A stretch of 64,000 nt of DNA, taken from Auanema rhodensis (taxonomy: Eukaryota; Nematoda; Chromadorea; Rhabditida; Rhabditidae). Location of the stretch: NCBI GenBank assembly GCA_964057225.1, contig OZ059897.1:13020001-13084000 (forward strand). The letters run 5' to 3'. A program made the translations under genes and the position numbers. Under the pieces are notes generated by a model, which had not been told where the DNA came from, searched no databases, and saw only the letters and a program-made list of their open reading frames with translations. Position 1 is the stretch's first letter, and every line of letters starts with the position of its first letter. Shown one piece after another: positions 62,971-64,000 of the stretch.

Positions 62971-63895
62971 ATGGCTTCCCGATGGAGTCAAACGGGGTAT
63001 CTATCGAAATCTACAAGTAATTTAAGTAAAATTACTTCTCTTGGGTATTCCATTAGTTTTTTCTTTTTTTTTTAATTTTTAAAAAAAGTTTAATATAATT
63101 CTGAATTTTTTTTCAGTTCGACTCCACAGTTACATGATCATCATGAACATCTTCAGCATCATCCTGCTGATGCTTATCTATCAACTAGTGCTCGTATTAC
63201 TCCACTAGGATATAATGCTCGACATCGACGTGTATCAACTGGCGGACAATATCGAAGGTTAGTAAACGAAAATCAAAAGAAAAATATTTGAAGGAAATCT
63301 TCTTTTTTTTTTGTGAAAATCATTAATTTATAAAAGATAATTATCAGTTATCATTCTCAATTTGTTCTTCGCGTGAGTTTTGAGAAAAGAGTTTGAATTT
63401 GATTGTTATCTTCATATTCATTTATCAAGAGGATATATCGGTTGTTTTTATAATTTAATTCATTCAATTCAAATTGAATACAGATGTATGTAGATGTATG
63501 TATATGTATAATATATACATACACTTAGTATATTATATACATATAGTGCATATATAAAACAAATTAATATTTTCATCATATGTATAGTTAAATCATCTAT
63601 CTTTGATCCATTGTTTTCAACATAGCTTTTGATGTATAAAAGATATTAATAAACTTCAAAAAGATATAATTATAATTGGCAATGGGTAAGAAACATTGAC
63701 GACATCTTCAAATTAATTGAAGCATAAATAAAAGTTAATCTAATGGATATATGATTATGTAAACTTAAATTCTAGAATTTAAACTTAAATATTTCATTTG
63801 TATTCTGACAACTGTTTACATATAAATTGGCTTAATTTGATATTTTTCTTTCTGGTAGATCGAATCATGTGATAGCGAATCTCATGAATCTTAAG
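62971..63895 (+). CDS. 5' part of a gene running off the window, product unknown
   Basis: Exons 62971-63044, 63117-63257 and probably 63859-63895 join in one open frame of 84 codons (the third is less certain). The start ATG lies 17 bases after acceptor AATTTCAG. The product is Ser/His/Arg-rich and likely a cytosolic, disordered N-terminus: MASRWSQTGYLSKSTSNLSK, then HDHHEHLQHHPADAYLS, then NARHRRVSTGG with a basic potential phosphosite (RRVS). No domain is reached before the window ends, so no family is assigned. Confidence 0.6.
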
Positions 63896-64000
63896 GTTTA
63901 GTTGAATAGAGAGAAAGAAGAGGGGATAGAAAAATACGAAAAAGGAATAGCTAAACAAGCTGATACGAATAAAGAATAATTTGAAACATTCTTATTATAT

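Noticed and set aside
1-64000. Search for CRISPR arrays, transposase frames, LTRs and a nematode spliced-leader RNA gene
   Set aside because: No regularly spaced repeats, no recognisable transposase or reverse-transcriptase motifs, and no canonical SL1-type sequence were seen by eye.

Overview
The window reads as a nuclear genome segment of an animal, most likely a nematode. It is AT-rich, its genes are split by short GT-AG introns (mostly 40-60 bp) with TTTTCAG/TTTAG acceptors, several start codons lie within a few bases of a splice-type acceptor (as with spliced-leader or short 5'UTR exons), and the recognisable products are metazoan. No bacterial operon, virus, transposon open frame or CRISPR array was seen. 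The species cannot be fixed from the sequence.

Layout: 1-5.8 kb is mostly non-coding with one possible terminal exon. 5.86-10.97 kb (+) is a 14-exon C2H2 zinc-finger regulator. 12.6-13.4 kb (+) is a small unknown gene. 14.25-23.9 kb (-) is a 42-exon Mediator subunit 13 (let-19 type) whose modelled exons sum to an exact open frame of about 2,552 residues. 24-31.5 kb is a long intergenic tract with a heat-shock-element-like site, a CpG-rich inverted repeat and coding-like exons not assigned to a complete gene. 31.5-36.05 kb (+) is a five-membrane-span, prominin-like protein with a mucin-like loop and a tRNA-Cys inside its last-but-one intron. 37.7-38.9 kb (+) is a PAP2 lipid phosphate phosphatase. 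39.2-39.6 kb (-) is snRNP SmD1, facing away from an SR splicing factor at 40.3-41.5 kb (+). 44.9-48.9 kb (+) is a small acidic nuclear-type protein with kilobase introns. 50.5-55.2 kb (-) is a two-pore-domain K+ channel-like protein with non-canonical filters, preceded by secreted Cys-rich exons (56.5-57.25 kb). 59.7-61.0 kb (+) is a BPHL-type alpha/beta hydrolase. The 5' end of another gene starts at 62,971 and leaves the window.

Functions: SmD1 and the SR protein both act in pre-mRNA splicing and share a divergent promoter of about 0.7 kb. MED13 and the zinc-finger protein are transcription regulators. The prominin-like, phosphatase and K2P genes encode membrane proteins. I see no operon-like or pathway-like coupling beyond the SmD1/SR pair. 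Exon coordinates were read by eye from splice sites and frame continuity; for seven genes the modelled exon lengths sum to a multiple of three, which supports those models. The K2P model is the exception: it needs one base less than the sequence shows.
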